Shown here: piece after piece, positions 10,263-21,681 of the stretch
Position numbering within the stretch: the stretch's first letter is position 1
Layout of the letters: each line of letters starts with the position of its first letter
Origin: Macrolepiota albuminosa
Taxonomy: Eukaryota; Basidiomycota; Agaricomycetes; Agaricales; Agaricaceae
Length of the DNA: 64,000 nt
Direction of reading: 5' to 3'
Assembly (NCBI GenBank): GCA_027475525.1
Contig: JAMWFC010000115.1
Span: 1,240,001 to 1,304,000, forward strand
Position numbers and translations under genes: made by a program
Notes under the pieces: model-generated
The model's input: the letters and a program-made list of their open reading frames with translations, nothing else
The model's database searches: none
Told to the model about the DNA's origin: nothing

Positions 10263-13200
10263 GCGGCGTCTCGACGTGCTGGATAGAAGTAGTTCTGGAT
10301 GGCCTGGTCTACTTTGGAAAGAGAATAGAGGCCTCTGATTGCCCGAGGAGCATCAGGATGCTGTTGATAGAATTCCCGGACCAAGGCAGGGGCATGGACA
10401 TTCTCTTGTGGCTCCCAGGAAACGTCCTCGATTCCATAGCCCTTCCACTTGACCTTGAACTGAAGCTTATTCCTAAAGAGTCGGCTGTCTAGGATCCGCT
10501 CCACTTCATACTCTTCTTGGTTGTTTACCAGAACTGGTGGTGGAGGTGGCTGTGGACGTCGACCTGGAATTGGATCCTCTGGGGCTGGAGAAAGCTTCAC
10601 CACATTGAAGACTGGATGGAGTCGACTCATTCCACTAGGCAGCTTGAGTCGATAGGCAAGTGGGCCTACCTGTCTTACTATAGGGAAGGGGCCTAGACGA
10701 CGGTGAGAGAGCTTCTGAGAAGGTCGGGTAGTGGCAATGTCAGAGGCATCCAGGTAGACTCGATCTCCAGGCTTGTACTTGGGGGCTGGAGTTCGTCCAC
10801 GATCGTAGTAGCGGGCCATGTCATCCTTTGCCTTAGCTAAAGCTGCCTTGGCCTCCTCCTGGGCTGCCTTCATCCGATCTATGAACTCATTGACAGCTTC
10901 ATTCTCTGAAGGTCGTCCACGAGGCTCAAATCCCATCCGAGGATGTCGACCAGTATCTAGAAGGAAAGGAGACATCTGGGTGGCAGCATGTACACGGTTG
11001 TTGTACTGGAACTCTGCCTCTGGTAATAGATCGTCCCAGTCATCCTGTCGTTCATTGCAGAAGAGCCGGAGATACTGTTCTAGCTCCTGGTTGACACGCT
11101 CAGTCTGGCCATCAGACTGGGGGTGGTAGGCTGTGGAGGTGTGGAGTTTGACATGGAGGAGGCGATACAGTTCTCTCGTAAACTCTGCCACAAACTGAGG
11201 TCCGCGGTCTGAGACATAAGCATCTGACAACCCATGGAGCTTCCAGACATGCTTCCGGTACAGATTGGCAGCGCCCATGGCTGAGCAAGTAGTGTGTGTT
11301 GGAATAAAATGAGCACGCTTGCCACAGAGATCCACTACCACCATGATCGCATCATATCCATGAGAATCAGGTAACTCAACAATGAAGTCTACCGAGGCCA
11401 CACTCCAACGCTCAGCTGGGATAGGCAATGGATGAAGCTGTCCCATAGGAGGCTGACGACGAGGCTTAGTCCGAAGGCAAAGATCACAGGTGGAGGTGTA
11501 AGAGCCAATATACCGTGACATTTGAGGCCACCAGTAATTCCGCGAAACCAGCTCCAGTGTCTTCCATCTGCCAGGATGTCCTGCAACTCGAGAGTCATGA
11601 TGCTGCTCCACAATCCGCCTCCGGAGGTCTGGCAGGTTGGGAACATAAATGCGTCCCCGGAAGGTGAGAAGACCATTCTCCAGAGACCACTCGTCGGTGC
11701 GGACAGACTTCACCCCAGCTTTCTCTCGAGCATGCAAGGCCATGGCGGCCTTAGCTACCAGATCTTCTTGGGCGCCCTCCCGGTTACCTCGTCGGATGTC
11801 TCGAAGGATGCTCACTTCTTCTCCCTGGCCAACCACACCTTCTAGAGCACGGATAGCAAATAGTTCTGGCTTCAGAAGTACAATATTGTCATTGTCACTA
11901 GCTCCTGAACCATGGTCTGCTCGCCTAGAAAGCGCATCTGGCTTACCCATGCTCCGTCCCGGTTTGTGATGCAGAGAGAAGTCGAAGTTGGCCAGATACA
12001 AGGACCATCGAGCCTGTCGGCGGTTGAGTTTCTTGGCCGTCCGAAAGTACTCTAAGTTCTTGTGATCAGTCCACACCTCGAATTTATGCCTGGCACCCTC
12101 AAGGAAATGTCGCCACTCCTCAAATGACCGAATAATAGCTAGCATCTCCTTATCATGGATCTCATAATTCCGCTCCACGGCATTGAGACTCTTGGAGTAG
12201 AAAGCCACAGGATGCCACTTACCATCCTCCCTTGACTGTTGAGAGAGAACGGCCCCAGTAGCAAAATCTGAGCTATCAGCTTCGACACGGAAGGGAGAGT
12301 CATCGTCTGGGAATATAAGGACAGGCTTTGAAGTGACCGCCTGTTTGAGGGCATCAAAGGCTGTCTGCTGTGCTGCATCCCAGTGCCAAGGAGTGTCCTT
12401 AGTGGTGAGATCGAAGAGGGGCCGGGCATGGTGTGAGAAATCCTGAATAAACCTCCGGTAGAAGTTGGTAAAACCCAGGAAGGCCTGAACCTCCTTCTTG
12501 TTCTTAGGCTCTGGCCACTCCGCTACACCAGCCACCTTGACTGGGTCCATCTCAGCCATTCCATGAGAGATGATCAGTCCAAGATATTCAACCTTAGTCT
12601 GCTCAAACTCACACTTCTCTGGCTTAAGATAGAGCTGGTGCTGGCGAAGACGTTCCAGTACGATGCGTGTAATCCGACGATGCTCCTCTAGAGTCTTGGT
12701 ATAGATGAGAATATCGTCGAGGTATACACACACAACACCTTCCGCTATGAGGTCTCGGAAAATGTCGTTCATCATGGTCTGGAAGGTGGCAGGGCTATTA
12801 GTGAGGCCAAAGAACATTACCAGAGGTTCAAAGAGTCCACGATTTGTTCGGAATGCTCCCTTCCACTCATCTCCTTCTTTGATGCGCACATTGTTGTAGC
12901 CCCAGCGGACATCCAACTTGGTAAAGTAGCGTGCACCTCGGAGGTTGTTGACAAGCTCTGAAATGAGTGGTAAGGGGTAGCGATTCTTCACAGTCATCGC
13001 ATTCAAGACTCGGTAGTCCTGAACCAGACGTAGAGATCCATCCTTCTTCTTAATAAAGAAGACTGGAGAGGCCATCGGAGACTTTGAGGGACGGATGCGA
13101 CCAGAGTCTAAATTCTCCTGCAAAAAGGCATCAAGCTCATCCTGTTCTCTGGGAGAGAGTGGGTAGACCTTGCAGCTAGAGGGCTCAGCATTGGGTGTAA

Positions 13201-14314
13201 GCTCAATTGCATGGTCCCACTGCTTACGCTCTGGCAGGGAGTCAAATGATGCCTTAGAGAAAACATCCTCAAAGTCTTGCAGGTGATGAGGAACCGCATC
13301 TCGGAACGACTTAGGAGCAGAGTTGGCAGCAAATGCCTGAGCTAGCCGCTGGGAGGTAGTTTGGCTAGCTCTGATCTCTGCTACACTTGGTGGAGGTCGT
13401 AACATAGTTGCATAAATCCTATCACCTGTCTCGATAGCCTCGTCTGGAGACTCTGGGTCAGGAGCGCATCCAAATTCACCCTCGCGTCCATCTTCCATCT
13501 GGGCTTCACTCGCTACACCTCGAACGTCCTCATAGAGGGCCTCTCTATAAGGGAACGCCAAGGGAGGAGGATCCAGTAGGTCAAGGTCTGCAAAGGGGAG
13601 GTGTCCAACTCGGCAAGCCCGGATAGCGGCACGCTCACGGACTGACTCTCTGCGCTCCTCTCTCACTTCCTTAGCACATGTGGAACACCGTCGAGGGCAG
13701 CGGCTCATGCTCACCTTACCCTTGGCCCAGTCAATCTCAGGATTGTGATCACGCAGCCAGGAGAACCCAAGTATCATGTCCTGCTTTCCTAGGCTGGTAA
13801 CTGCAAAGACTGCACGCTCAGAATGAGTCTGATAACGAAGGACTAAATCCACCACTGAGCGGATGGATCCAGCTTCATTGAGCGTACCGTCAATGTTATA
13901 GACTGGAATAGGGTGAGAGAGGGGGCGGGTAGTGAGCCGGTGTTGTTCCACATAACGGGTGTCTAGGAAGAGTCCAGTAGCACCACTGTCCAAGAGAGCT
14001 ATGACGCTTCGAGTCTGCTGAGTGTCAGTTGTCTCAATCTCCACATTCAGACGCAGAGAGTTGGGAGAGGGAGTAGAAGCAACAACATAGCGACGGGGAA
14101 GGCGTCGTTCCCAAGCTGGGACACGTGGTCGTCGGACAGGAGAAGGAGAAGAAGAAGTCTTAGCTGAGGCTTGGACCAAGGGGGTATTTTGTACGTCGGA
14201 GGGGGTGCTTACAGTTTCAGTCAGAGAATCAGGAGTAGGGAGCAATACATTAGAAGACTCTACTGATTGACATGTAAACTGATTAGCACCAGGCGGCGGA
14301 GGCGTACAACTCAT
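10256..14314 (-). CDS. GYP1 pol: protease, RT, RNase H, integrase, chromodomain
   Basis: A 1352-aa ORF. The protease motif ALLDSGATG lies at about residues 106-114. RT has DYRVLNAMTVKNRYPLPLI, KLDVRWGYNNVRI and VYLDDILIY (near residue 530). RNase H starts with FRVEADSSDFATGAVLSQ. The integrase has an HHCC finger (HHDSRVAGHPGRW...CDLCLRTK) and DDE residues in SVDFIVELP, YVSDRGPQF and HPQSDGQTERVNQ. A chromodomain follows near residues 1265-1315 (VERILDSRLFRNKLQFKVKW, then a YG-DVSWEP segment), marking a chromovirus that may target heterochromatin. Its ATG lies 8 nt after the gag stop, in another frame. Confidence 0.96.
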   Translation of the reverse strand: MSCTPPPPGANQFTCQSVESSNVLLPTPDSLTETVSTPSDVQNTPLVQASAKTSSSPSPVRRPRVPAWERRLPRRYVVASTPSPNSLRLNVEIETTDTQQTRSVIALLDSGATGLFLDTRYVEQHRLTTRPLSHPIPVYNIDGTLNEAGSIRSVVDLVLRYQTHSERAVFAVTSLGKQDMILGFSWLRDHNPEIDWAKGKVSMSRCPRRCSTCAKEVREERRESVRERAAIRACRVGHLPFADLDLLDPPPLAFPYREALYEDVRGVASEAQMEDGREGEFGCAPDPESPDEAIETGDRIYATMLRPPPSVAEIRASQTTSQRLAQAFAANSAPKSFRDAVPHHLQDFEDVFSKASFDSLPERKQWDHAIELTPNAEPSSCKVYPLSPREQDELDAFLQENLDSGRIRPSKSPMASPVFFIKKKDGSLRLVQDYRVLNAMTVKNRYPLPLISELVNNLRGARYFTKLDVRWGYNNVRIKEGDEWKGAFRTNRGLFEPLVMFFGLTNSPATFQTMMNDIFRDLIAEGVVCVYLDDILIYTKTLEEHRRITRIVLERLRQHQLYLKPEKCEFEQTKVEYLGLIISHGMAEMDPVKVAGVAEWPEPKNKKEVQAFLGFTNFYRRFIQDFSHHARPLFDLTTKDTPWHWDAAQQTAFDALKQAVTSKPVLIFPDDDSPFRVEADSSDFATGAVLSQQSREDGKWHPVAFYSKSLNAVERNYEIHDKEMLAIIRSFEEWRHFLEGARHKFEVWTDHKNLEYFRTAKKLNRRQARWSLYLANFDFSLHHKPGRSMGKPDALSRRADHGSGASDNDNIVLLKPELFAIRALEGVVGQGEEVSILRDIRRGNREGAQEDLVAKAAMALHAREKAGVKSVRTDEWSLENGLLTFRGRIYVPNLPDLRRRIVEQHHDSRVAGHPGRWKTLELVSRNYWWPQMSRYIGSYTSTCDLCLRTKPRRQPPMGQLHPLPIPAERWSVASVDFIVELPDSHGYDAIMVVVDLCGKRAHFIPTHTTCSAMGAANLYRKHVWKLHGLSDAYVSDRGPQFVAEFTRELYRLLHVKLHTSTAYHPQSDGQTERVNQELEQYLRLFCNERQDDWDDLLPEAEFQYNNRVHAATQMSPFLLDTGRHPRMGFEPRGRPSENEAVNEFIDRMKAAQEEAKAALAKAKDDMARYYDRGRTPAPKYKPGDRVYLDASDIATTRPSQKLSHRRLGPFPIVRQVGPLAYRLKLPSGMSRLHPVFNVVKLSPAPEDPIPGRRPQPPPPPVLVNNQEEYEVERILDSRLFRNKLQFKVKWKGYGIEDVSWEPQENVHAPALVREFYQQHPDAPRAIRGLYSLSKVDQAIQNYFYPARRDAAL

Positions 14315-14322
14315 CCGTCGCT

Positions 14323-15588
14323 CTATTGAAAACCCTCCCCTGCCGAACCAAAGGACCCATCCGATGGTTCTGCTACAGCTTCCACAGGACCCAAGGACTC
14401 CTCCAAGGGTTCTGCTTCAGTCTGTACATCTGGGGAGGGGTTTCCTCGAACATCTCGGGCAGCAAGGAGCTGGAGAAGGAGCTCCTCCTGCTCTGAAGCT
14501 GAGAGATAGCGCACCTCTAACCCCTGGGGACAATACCGAGCAAAGTGACCAGGCTTTCCACAGCGACGGCAGAGGAGAGGAAGGGAGGAACGTTGACGAG
14601 AGGCATCAACATCCATAGGTACTCCAAAAGGAAGAGGACGTGCTGCAGGTACCTGAGCTGGGGGTGGAGTGCGAAATGGAAGGGAAGGCTGGATGGGATG
14701 ACGAGCAGAAAAGGATGCCTGTGGAGTGGAGCGAGGGGCAGTTCCACGGTGGAGCTCACGTCGTAACTCCATGAGCTGCCACTGATCACGTGCTACCTGA
14801 TACCAGGTCTCGATACTCGTGTCATCAGGTCGTCCCTCAGCCATGCTGTCGATCCGATCCATGAGAGAGGGAAGGAGGCCATCTCGGAAGGTGAGACAGA
14901 GCTGAAGACCATCCGGATAACAGGCCTGTTCAGCAAGAGCTCTGAAGGAGTCGATGTACTCATCTAGGGTCCGCTTCCCCTGCCCATATCGATGAGGATC
15001 TCGGAGAGTGAGGGCTGCCACCTTAGCAGGGTCCAAGGGGAAGAACTCTGTCCGAAACTCCTTCTCAAACTGATCCCAACTTCCAAAACTCTCTACTCCT
15101 CCAGGACGTCGAAAGACTCGTAGCGCGTATGTTGAAGCTCGCCCAGACTTCATGTAAGAAAGAACCCAAGCAATTTTGAGAGCGTCAGAGGGGAAAGCCT
15201 CACCACTGAGCTGAATATAGGTGATGCAGGACTGCAGGAAACGCTCGCCTATCGCTCGGTCACCATTGAATGCGTCTGGGAGTGCTGGGCGAGGAATATT
15301 GGCATGAACTGGGGGGGAGGCCCCAAAGCGAGGGACTGGGGGTGTGCCAGCCCTAACTGGAGGTGCCTGGAGAGGGGTAGGAGTGAGAGGGAGGCGCTCT
15401 AAAAGGGCCTGAAGGGAATGGGAGATAGTGTCTGTGGCCTGTCGTAATCCAGCAAGTTCGGTGGTGTGGAGGGTGAGGGAAGCTTGAGTGGTCTGCACCT
15501 GAGTCTCCAGAGCAAGCAAGCGACCCCAGGCATCATCCTGAGGGGCAGAAGCGTCCAGGGGAGTGTCTGAGGGGGCTGGTTGGGTCAT
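14323..15588 (-). CDS. GYP1 gag (nucleocapsid precursor)
   Basis: A 421-aa ORF from ATG at 15588. The N-terminal 75 residues contain a leucine-rich heptad-like stretch (LETQVQTTQASLTLHTTELA) that may be a coiled coil. A retrotransposon gag domain follows (ALPDAFNGDRAIGERFLQSC to about residue 270), then one CCHC zinc knuckle CRRCGKPGHFARYC near residue 345. Particle assembly and RNA packaging are the expected roles. The stop TAG (14325..14323) is followed 8 nt later by the pol ATG. Confidence 0.95.
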   Translation of the reverse strand: MTQPAPSDTPLDASAPQDDAWGRLLALETQVQTTQASLTLHTTELAGLRQATDTISHSLQALLERLPLTPTPLQAPPVRAGTPPVPRFGASPPVHANIPRPALPDAFNGDRAIGERFLQSCITYIQLSGEAFPSDALKIAWVLSYMKSGRASTYALRVFRRPGGVESFGSWDQFEKEFRTEFFPLDPAKVAALTLRDPHRYGQGKRTLDEYIDSFRALAEQACYPDGLQLCLTFRDGLLPSLMDRIDSMAEGRPDDTSIETWYQVARDQWQLMELRRELHRGTAPRSTPQASFSARHPIQPSLPFRTPPPAQVPAARPLPFGVPMDVDASRQRSSLPLLCRRCGKPGHFARYCPQGLEVRYLSASEQEELLLQLLAARDVRGNPSPDVQTEAEPLEESLGPVEAVAEPSDGSFGSAGEGFQ

Positions 15589-15702
15589 AGAAGCAACAGA
15601 GGGGCAGGGAGTAATCCAGTGGGGGAGGGACCTAAAGGGGCAAGAGAGGGCTCAAGCAGGCTGAAGGGGGCTCCCAGACCGAAATGTAGAGACTTGTTCT
15701 GC

Positions 15703-16221
15703 TGTAAGGGCGACCTCTAGAGGCTGTGGCTCAGTCACACAGCTGGCAGAGGGAGATCCAAAGTGTATTAGAATATATACTGACAATATCAAGGTAGCTA
15801 CTCACCTGGCAGAGGGAGATCCAAAGAGAACAAGTCTGGGGATCCCCTATGCCAGGTTGGACGCTTCTGGGGCCTCTGAAGCGTGGGAAACAACTGTACA
15901 GTACAACAAAACCTTAAAAACTCGAAAATTGACTAACCAAACAAGTGTGCAAACAAGGGAGGAAAACTCCGGACTTTAGAAGTCAGAAAGGCAAACTCCG
16001 GCTTATCTAAGCAGCCTGGAGCGGTGCTGAAGGGCCCACACTTGTCTGAGTGATAGCTAAAGAACCAGAGCACCTCAAAGGTTGAGAATAGTACCAACAG
16101 ATAGTGTTGAAGAAGTAGTAACAGCAAATGAGAGAATGGTAGAAGAAATAAGGAAGTGAATGAAAGGAGAGTGAAAAGAAATAAGGAGTGAAAGAAGAAA
16201 GGAATGAGGGGTCCCCTGACA
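15703..16221 (-). repeat. GYP1 5' LTR (right copy)
   Basis: 519 bp matching the left copy. On the minus strand the bases just inside (15702 downward) read GCAGAACAAGTCTCTACATT, which I cannot match to a tRNA 3' end. Confidence 0.95.
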
Positions 16222-18958
16222 GTTTTCGAATGGCAACACAAGTCATTTTCACTCGATCTTGGATGACTTCACCAACGTTGGACGTATGGAACTTCTTTCC
16301 AAGAAGAATCAAGCGTTACAACATTTTAAGAAGGTACAATCCGAATTGGAGTTAAAATCCGGAAACAAAGTTAAAGTCGTTCGATGTGACGGAGCGAAGG
16401 AATTTGTTGAGGGCAAATTATGTGAATATTTAACAGAGAAAGGGATCATCTTACAGGCGACAGCACCTTACGCGCATCAACAAAATGGAAAAGCAGAACG
16501 GTACATACGCACCATTGAAGACACGGCGCAGACCTTAATGGCTGAATCAGGATTACCGATGTCCTTTTTAGGGGATGCTGTACTGACGGCGCAATACCTT
16601 CGAAACAGGTTGCCAACTACGACGCTTCCAGGACTTACTACGCCTTACGAAATGCTTGAAGGAATAAAACCAGACTTATCGCATCTTAGGGTCTGGGGTT
16701 GTCAATGTTTTGTGTTAAATCCAAAAGAGACGAGAAGGAAAGGAGATCTGAAGAGGTTCGAAGCAATCTTTGTGGGATACGATGAAAACAGAATAGGCTG
16801 GCGTGTTCGTGATCTAAACGGACGATACTTCTTCTCACGAGATGTAGTTTTCAATGAAAATGTTCGAGGGAAACTACTACCAGGGTTAACGACGACAACC
16901 ACGAATCATTCTCCCAGTTCGACACCTCCTTTATCATCATCGATTCCCTCAATGGAAGCACCGGTTATCACGACAAATATCTCCACTCAAACTCCAGCTC
17001 CTATTGAAGAAAGTCAGAGACCCAAACGACAGATCCGACAAACGGAGGCAGGGCGAGCATTCTTTGAAGACGTAGCGCGAAGGAATGAGAAACTCACTAA
17101 ACTACGAGCGGATCGTCATGCGAGAATAGAGCCGCATCAAAGTCTTTCAGCAATGTTAGACATTCATTCCTGGATAAAGTCAGCCACATTTCCGGAAGCA
17201 ATGGATGATTTGACGCAACTGGAGGAATCGACTATTTTCGACTTTAAAGCTTACGTCGCATACGGAAACGATCCTCCCCCATTTCGCACTGGAAGTCAGC
17301 ATCATGACCTGACGAAGGCTCCGGAGAATTTTAGAGAAGCAATGAGTAGGGCTGATGCCAAAGTTTGGTGGCGAGCGATGGAGGAGGAAGTCAAAAGCTT
17401 GAAAGAACAAGGAGTCTTTATTTCGGCAACTTTACCTGATGGAAAGAAGGCTATAGGGGTCAGATGGGTATATGCATTCAAGTATAATCCAGATGGGACG
17501 ATTATTAGGGGAAAAGAGAAGGCTAGACTAGTGGCACAAGGGTTCAGCCAGCGACCTGAAGACTATGGATCAACATATGCTCCGGTCGCGAAAATGACAA
17601 GTATTCGGATCATACTAGCATACGCAGCGATGAATGATCTGGAAATCTTTTCATTCGATGTCAAGACAGCGTTTCTCAATGCTCCGCTTACGCATGAACT
17701 ATACTGCAAACAGATTCCTGGATTTCCCGACGATAATCCAAAAACAGTTAACAAGCTGCTTCGTGCGATTTATGGACTCAAACAGTCTTCGAGGGAATGG
17801 TATACTCTTTTGAGAGAAGTTCTGGAGGGAATCGGATTAACAAGGTGTGAAGTTGATCAAGCAGTATTTTTCGGCACGTTTACTTCACCTCCACACCACA
17901 CGATTCCTAAACCAGAAGATGGAACGAATCTTTTCATTATCATATGTGTACACGTGGACGATGGTCTCAATGTTACGAACTCCAAGGAACTATACGAATG
18001 GGTTATCAATGAGATGAACAAACGTTTTCAAGTTAAAGACTCAGGCGCGACGTCTCTATATCTAGGAATTCGTATCGACCGAGATAGAAGCGAGAAAAAG
18101 CTTTGGTTGTCACAAAAAGGATACATTCTAGACTTATTGGCGACGTACCGTTTATCGGATGCTACACCCCTATCCTTACCACTAGTCGGCAAATTAGACG
18201 ACCTTCCGGATCCACCAGCGAACGCAATTCCTGACGTGGCTGATGAAGACATTAAGGTTCATTATCAGAGACTCGTGGGATCCATACTCTACCTGAGTCT
18301 ATGCACACGTCCAGATCTTGCATTTACAGCAATGTCTCTGGGTCAATACAATTCGAATCCGACGCGAGCTCATCTTCTGGCAGCTAAAAGAGTATTACGT
18401 TACCTTCTTGGCACGAAAGACTATGCCATTGAGTACAACTTTGCTCGTCCGACGCTAGATCCTCCTACGAAGCTTCTTCTTCCGGGAGATTTTGGAGCCG
18501 TTGACGCGGATTGGGCATCCGACTCCAAGAATAGGAAGAGCATCACAGGTTACGCATTCTTCCTATACTCAAGTCTTATCTCTTGGTCTTCCGTTAAACA
18601 ACGTACAATCGCATTATCGTCGACTGAAGCGGAATACATGGCACTTTCTCATGCAATGCGTGAAGCAATATCCATCCGTTTTCTTCTTACTTCTCTCAAC
18701 TTACCGATCCCAAGACCTTTTCCGATTTTTTGCGACAATCGAAGTGCTCTAGACATAGCGAATTCGGATTCCGTAACGTCGAGATCAAAACATATCGATA
18801 TCAGATATCATTTTATTCGCGAACACTTGACCACAGGCTCTTTCCGGACCTCATGGATATCCACGTCGGAAATGGTGGCAGATATCCTGACCAAATCTCT
18901 TCCCAAAGACTTACACAACAAATTTGTAACATCCCTTGGTATTGTTTCTCGCCCATAA
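16222..18958 (+). CDS. COP1 polyprotein part 3: integrase core, RT, RNase H
   Basis: The frame resumes immediately after GYP1. Integrase continues with VRCDGAKEF and APYAHQQNGKAERYIR (second Asp and Glu of DDE). RT follows with KARLVAQGFSQRPEDYG, FSFDVKTAFLNAPL and the catalytic VHVDDG. RNase H has VDADWASD, LSSTEAEYMAL, FCDNRSALDIA and KHIDIRYHFIRE. The stop is at 18958, about 40 bp before the 3' LTR. There are no internal stops. The first in-frame ATG here is at 16259, but the natural upstream context is the split ORF. Confidence 0.92.
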
Positions 18959-18999
18959 TTTTTCTTTTACATGTAACCACTTATACGCTGATGGGGTTG

Positions 19000-19278
19000 T
19001 GTTATCCTGAACCAGGAGAGTCAGCTAATTAAGCGGTCACATGATCATTGACATGGACTTGCGATAGCGCGTCATCCAACCTCAGTTGTTTACCATCATC
19101 TTGACGGACACTGAGGTTGTGAGTACTTAGTTTTTCCTTCTTCTAAATACGTATCTTACATATGATACAGCTTGTATCAATCATTAGGTATTATAATTCA
19201 GTTGTTTACCATCATCTTGACGGACACTGAGGTTCTTGTATCAATCATTAGTATCACGCTGTCAGACTCAGCCCGACA
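19000..19278 (+). repeat. COP1 3' LTR
   Basis: Same 279-bp sequence as 6715..6993, preceded by the purine-rich tract near 18991 (GATGGGGTTG) and followed by AGAAT. Confidence 0.95.
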
Positions 19279-20767
19279 AGAATACATGCAGAACATGTAA
19301 AAAGTAGTCCCGAAAGTCCGATATGTGAGACATTGTATTAAATCAATGGCTCATGTAGATTTGTGTGAGGTGCGGACTTATGGTTTCTTCGGAGGTTAAG
19401 TGGTCAGACGTCATATGACAATGCCAGATATACAATCTTCATTGGAAAACAAAAGCAGTTACGATGAGGCAAGGAGTGTGAGTATAACTTCACTAAAGCA
19501 ACAGGACAATATCGGCAGCCCATCAAGTGTCAAATACAGTGTTTTTAGTGTTTGACACAGAGAGTAGGGTATGTGCCGGTGGTGCTCAGCTGTATCTTCC
19601 TGTACTTTATGTATAATACATGAAATATGATCATCGTCTAACCGTTGAGTTTCTGGACCATAAAACAAAACCACGTTAGGTCGTGATGAGGATACTGCAA
19701 CTTTATGACCATGCGTTGTCCGGGAACTCAGACGTCGAGGCTGAGGACCTTTTACCAAATGATTTCCTGGTGGTCCAGCTTCTACCAACCTTTTGTGTCT
19801 CGACTTCGAACGATGTTGTTATGTCTGCTCCAGATTTGTAATATAGAAGATTCCCTTGGCCACTTTAGAAGGTTGCAACTTACAAGTTAGTTAGGTCCCT
19901 CACACCGAATAAACGAGATGCCAGCATTGTTACAACAACGTCATTCGATTTGGCGCTGTCTGGAATATGTCTTCGACTGTGACGAATGCTCCATTATGCG
20001 GCCGATGGGAGGGGTAGATGGTGAGCGACCATAGGAGATGGGGAATAATGATTGTGATCGTTGCGGATTCATTGCGGGCTCAGAGAGAACCCGGACCTGG
20101 ATTCCTCGGTGTTGTGATTGATGGAGACAAAGTCATCATATGGATTTTGATGTCGCAGATTCCGAACTGTGTCGTTTTAATGTAGCTGAGCTGACGATAC
20201 AGCGATGATCCACTATTAGAACCTCATTGGAAGTGCTATCAGTTCCATCCAGGCTGGCGGTCAGACTCAATGGAACAGGTTAAAGCGGTAAGGAAAACAA
20301 AACTAGTATATTTAACATCTGCGAGAGCCAGGATTATGATGTGAAAGGGGTACAAATTTCAAGAAAATGACATAGTCTCGGTTCCGACAGGTGTATAGAA
20401 TACAATGACATGATTGCAAGTCAAGTGTATATCTTAAAAGAAGCCTAAGTTTCCGAGTGGTGTTGAGAGTGAAAAAAAAAAACATATATTACCACGGCGC
20501 AGAATCTGGGGTGTTGGCTCGCCCTCGACATCGTCCGATGCATGCGTAACGTCCGCGTCCATGTCAAGAAGACGTACATATGCAAGCAGGTCAAATGAGC
20601 ATATGATGGAAACTTGCATCTGTCTTCGTGAATAACCAAGCCGTACATCGCAGAACTGATGATTTGTGATCTGCGTAAGCCACCGAGTGTCAGTGAAATA
20701 CAATTCTATCACCAATGAATATCTCACGCTGGTGCATCTGCTCTTTCTGCCGAAGGTGGCGAGCTCG
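19279..20767. other. no gene recognised
   Basis: Starts with the AGAAT duplication. A minus ORF (19788..19459) and smaller ORFs show no known domain. 20434..20767 could hold further exons of the AMSH-like gene upstream of it on the minus strand, but I found no JAMM motif (HxHx7Sx2D) on either strand. Confidence 0.4.
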
Positions 20768-21426
20768 TTACTCCTCCCGTTGCCTCAACATCCTCTCCCG
20801 CGCCTCCTCCTCTTTTTGCCTTTGTTGCCTGATTCGTTCCTCGTCTCCAGCAACAGCGACTTTCTGGGCCGCGCGTAAGGCCGCAGTCCTACGGAGTTCA
20901 GAATCCGGTCTGCCCTTAAAGTTCAATCGTTGCATGGCCCTGACATTACGCCTGTGCTCCTCGGCACTTGAAAGCACCTGCGTTTCCCCAAAGCGGACTT
21001 CGGCTCTGGACGTTCGATCTTGGTGAGCATTATCCCAGTCTACGACACGTTGCATGAGGATCGGTTTGATCTCTTGCATCCGCTCCATCATGTACATTCC
21101 ATTCTTCAAGGATTTCTTGTGAATGCCGTGTCGTCTGATCAGATGAGTGAATCACTCACGAGGTTGAGATTACGTCTCTGATCGTCGGTCAAAAGGGTCG
21201 TAAAGTCTCGATGAAGAGGTAGATGTTCTAGAATGAGTGTTGCAGCTCTGGCAAACTTGATAAACGCAGTTTGAAGGTCGCCATCAGCATAGCATACTTG
21301 AGCATCTCTTAGAAGTTTGTCTGCCATCTGCACATAGTATTTGAGTTCTTTTGAGGCATCCCAGAGATTATCAAGCGCGATTCTCGCAAGATGTGCTATA
21401 GTAGGAGGCCGGGCATCATTGTTCAT
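20768..21426 (-). CDS. AMSH/STAMBP-like protein, USP8-dimerisation region only
   Basis: Exon 1 is 21426..21160 and exon 2 is 21115..20768, joined by a 45-bp GTGAGT...AG intron, giving 204 aa. The protein matches the N-terminal MIT-like/USP8-dimer domain of AMSH deubiquitinases: HLARIALDNLWDASKELKYY, then CYADGDLQTAFIKFARAAT, LPLHRDFTTLLTDDQR, and after the intron a charged coiled coil (RIRQQRQKEEEARERMLRQ). That domain binds ESCRT-III subunits at endosomes. Full AMSH proteins end with a catalytic JAMM/MPN+ domain, which is missing here. TAA (20770..20768) stops the coiled coil although the same frame would continue. An upstream start at 21516 is also possible. It is either a truncated gene or a relic. 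Confidence 0.65.
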
Positions 21427-21681
21427 GGTTGTCGTGGCTGGGTGCAAGAGCAGATCTCTCCAGCCGTTAGCAAGAGAAATCGTCCGCGTGACTTGATCAC
21501 TGGACCACACAACCACACTGCTGGCAGCAGAAGCTGTTTACTTTGGAAAAAGTAAAAAAGAAACATGTTGTGCAACTTCCATGACATGTTTCCTTTAGAA
21601 ATACGTAAGCATTCTCTCAGTGTAAAAATTAAGAAAATATTCTGACTGATTTCTGTTGTAAAATAACACCTTTACCATCCT

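Larger units (their letters stand above)
9726..16221 (-). mobile_element. GYP1: complete Ty3/gypsy chromovirus nested in COP1
   Basis: Two 519-bp LTRs (9726..10244 and 15703..16221) are flanked by GTTTT (9721..9725 and 16222..16226). The coding strand is minus. Gag and pol are uninterrupted and pol ends with a chromodomain. No difference between the LTRs was seen by eye. Everything needed for an autonomous element appears present, so this looks like the most recent insertion in the window. Confidence 0.96.
6715..19278 (+). mobile_element. COP1: Ty1/copia LTR retrotransposon, split by GYP1
   Basis: Two 279-bp LTRs (6715..6993 and 19000..19278), both TG...CA and apparently identical by eye, are flanked by the 5-bp duplication AGAAT (6710..6714 and 19279..19283). 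Internally the order is gag, protease, integrase, reverse transcriptase, RNase H, which is the copia order. Excising GYP1 with one copy of its GTTTT duplication rejoins the coding frame exactly. The only other lesion seen is one in-frame TGA at 8393..8395. The element is therefore young. Confidence 0.95.

Noticed and set aside
10818..13332. Several ORFs of 60-110 codons antisense to or in other frames of GYP1 pol
   Set aside because: They are shadows of the 1352-aa pol frame, with no domains or start context.
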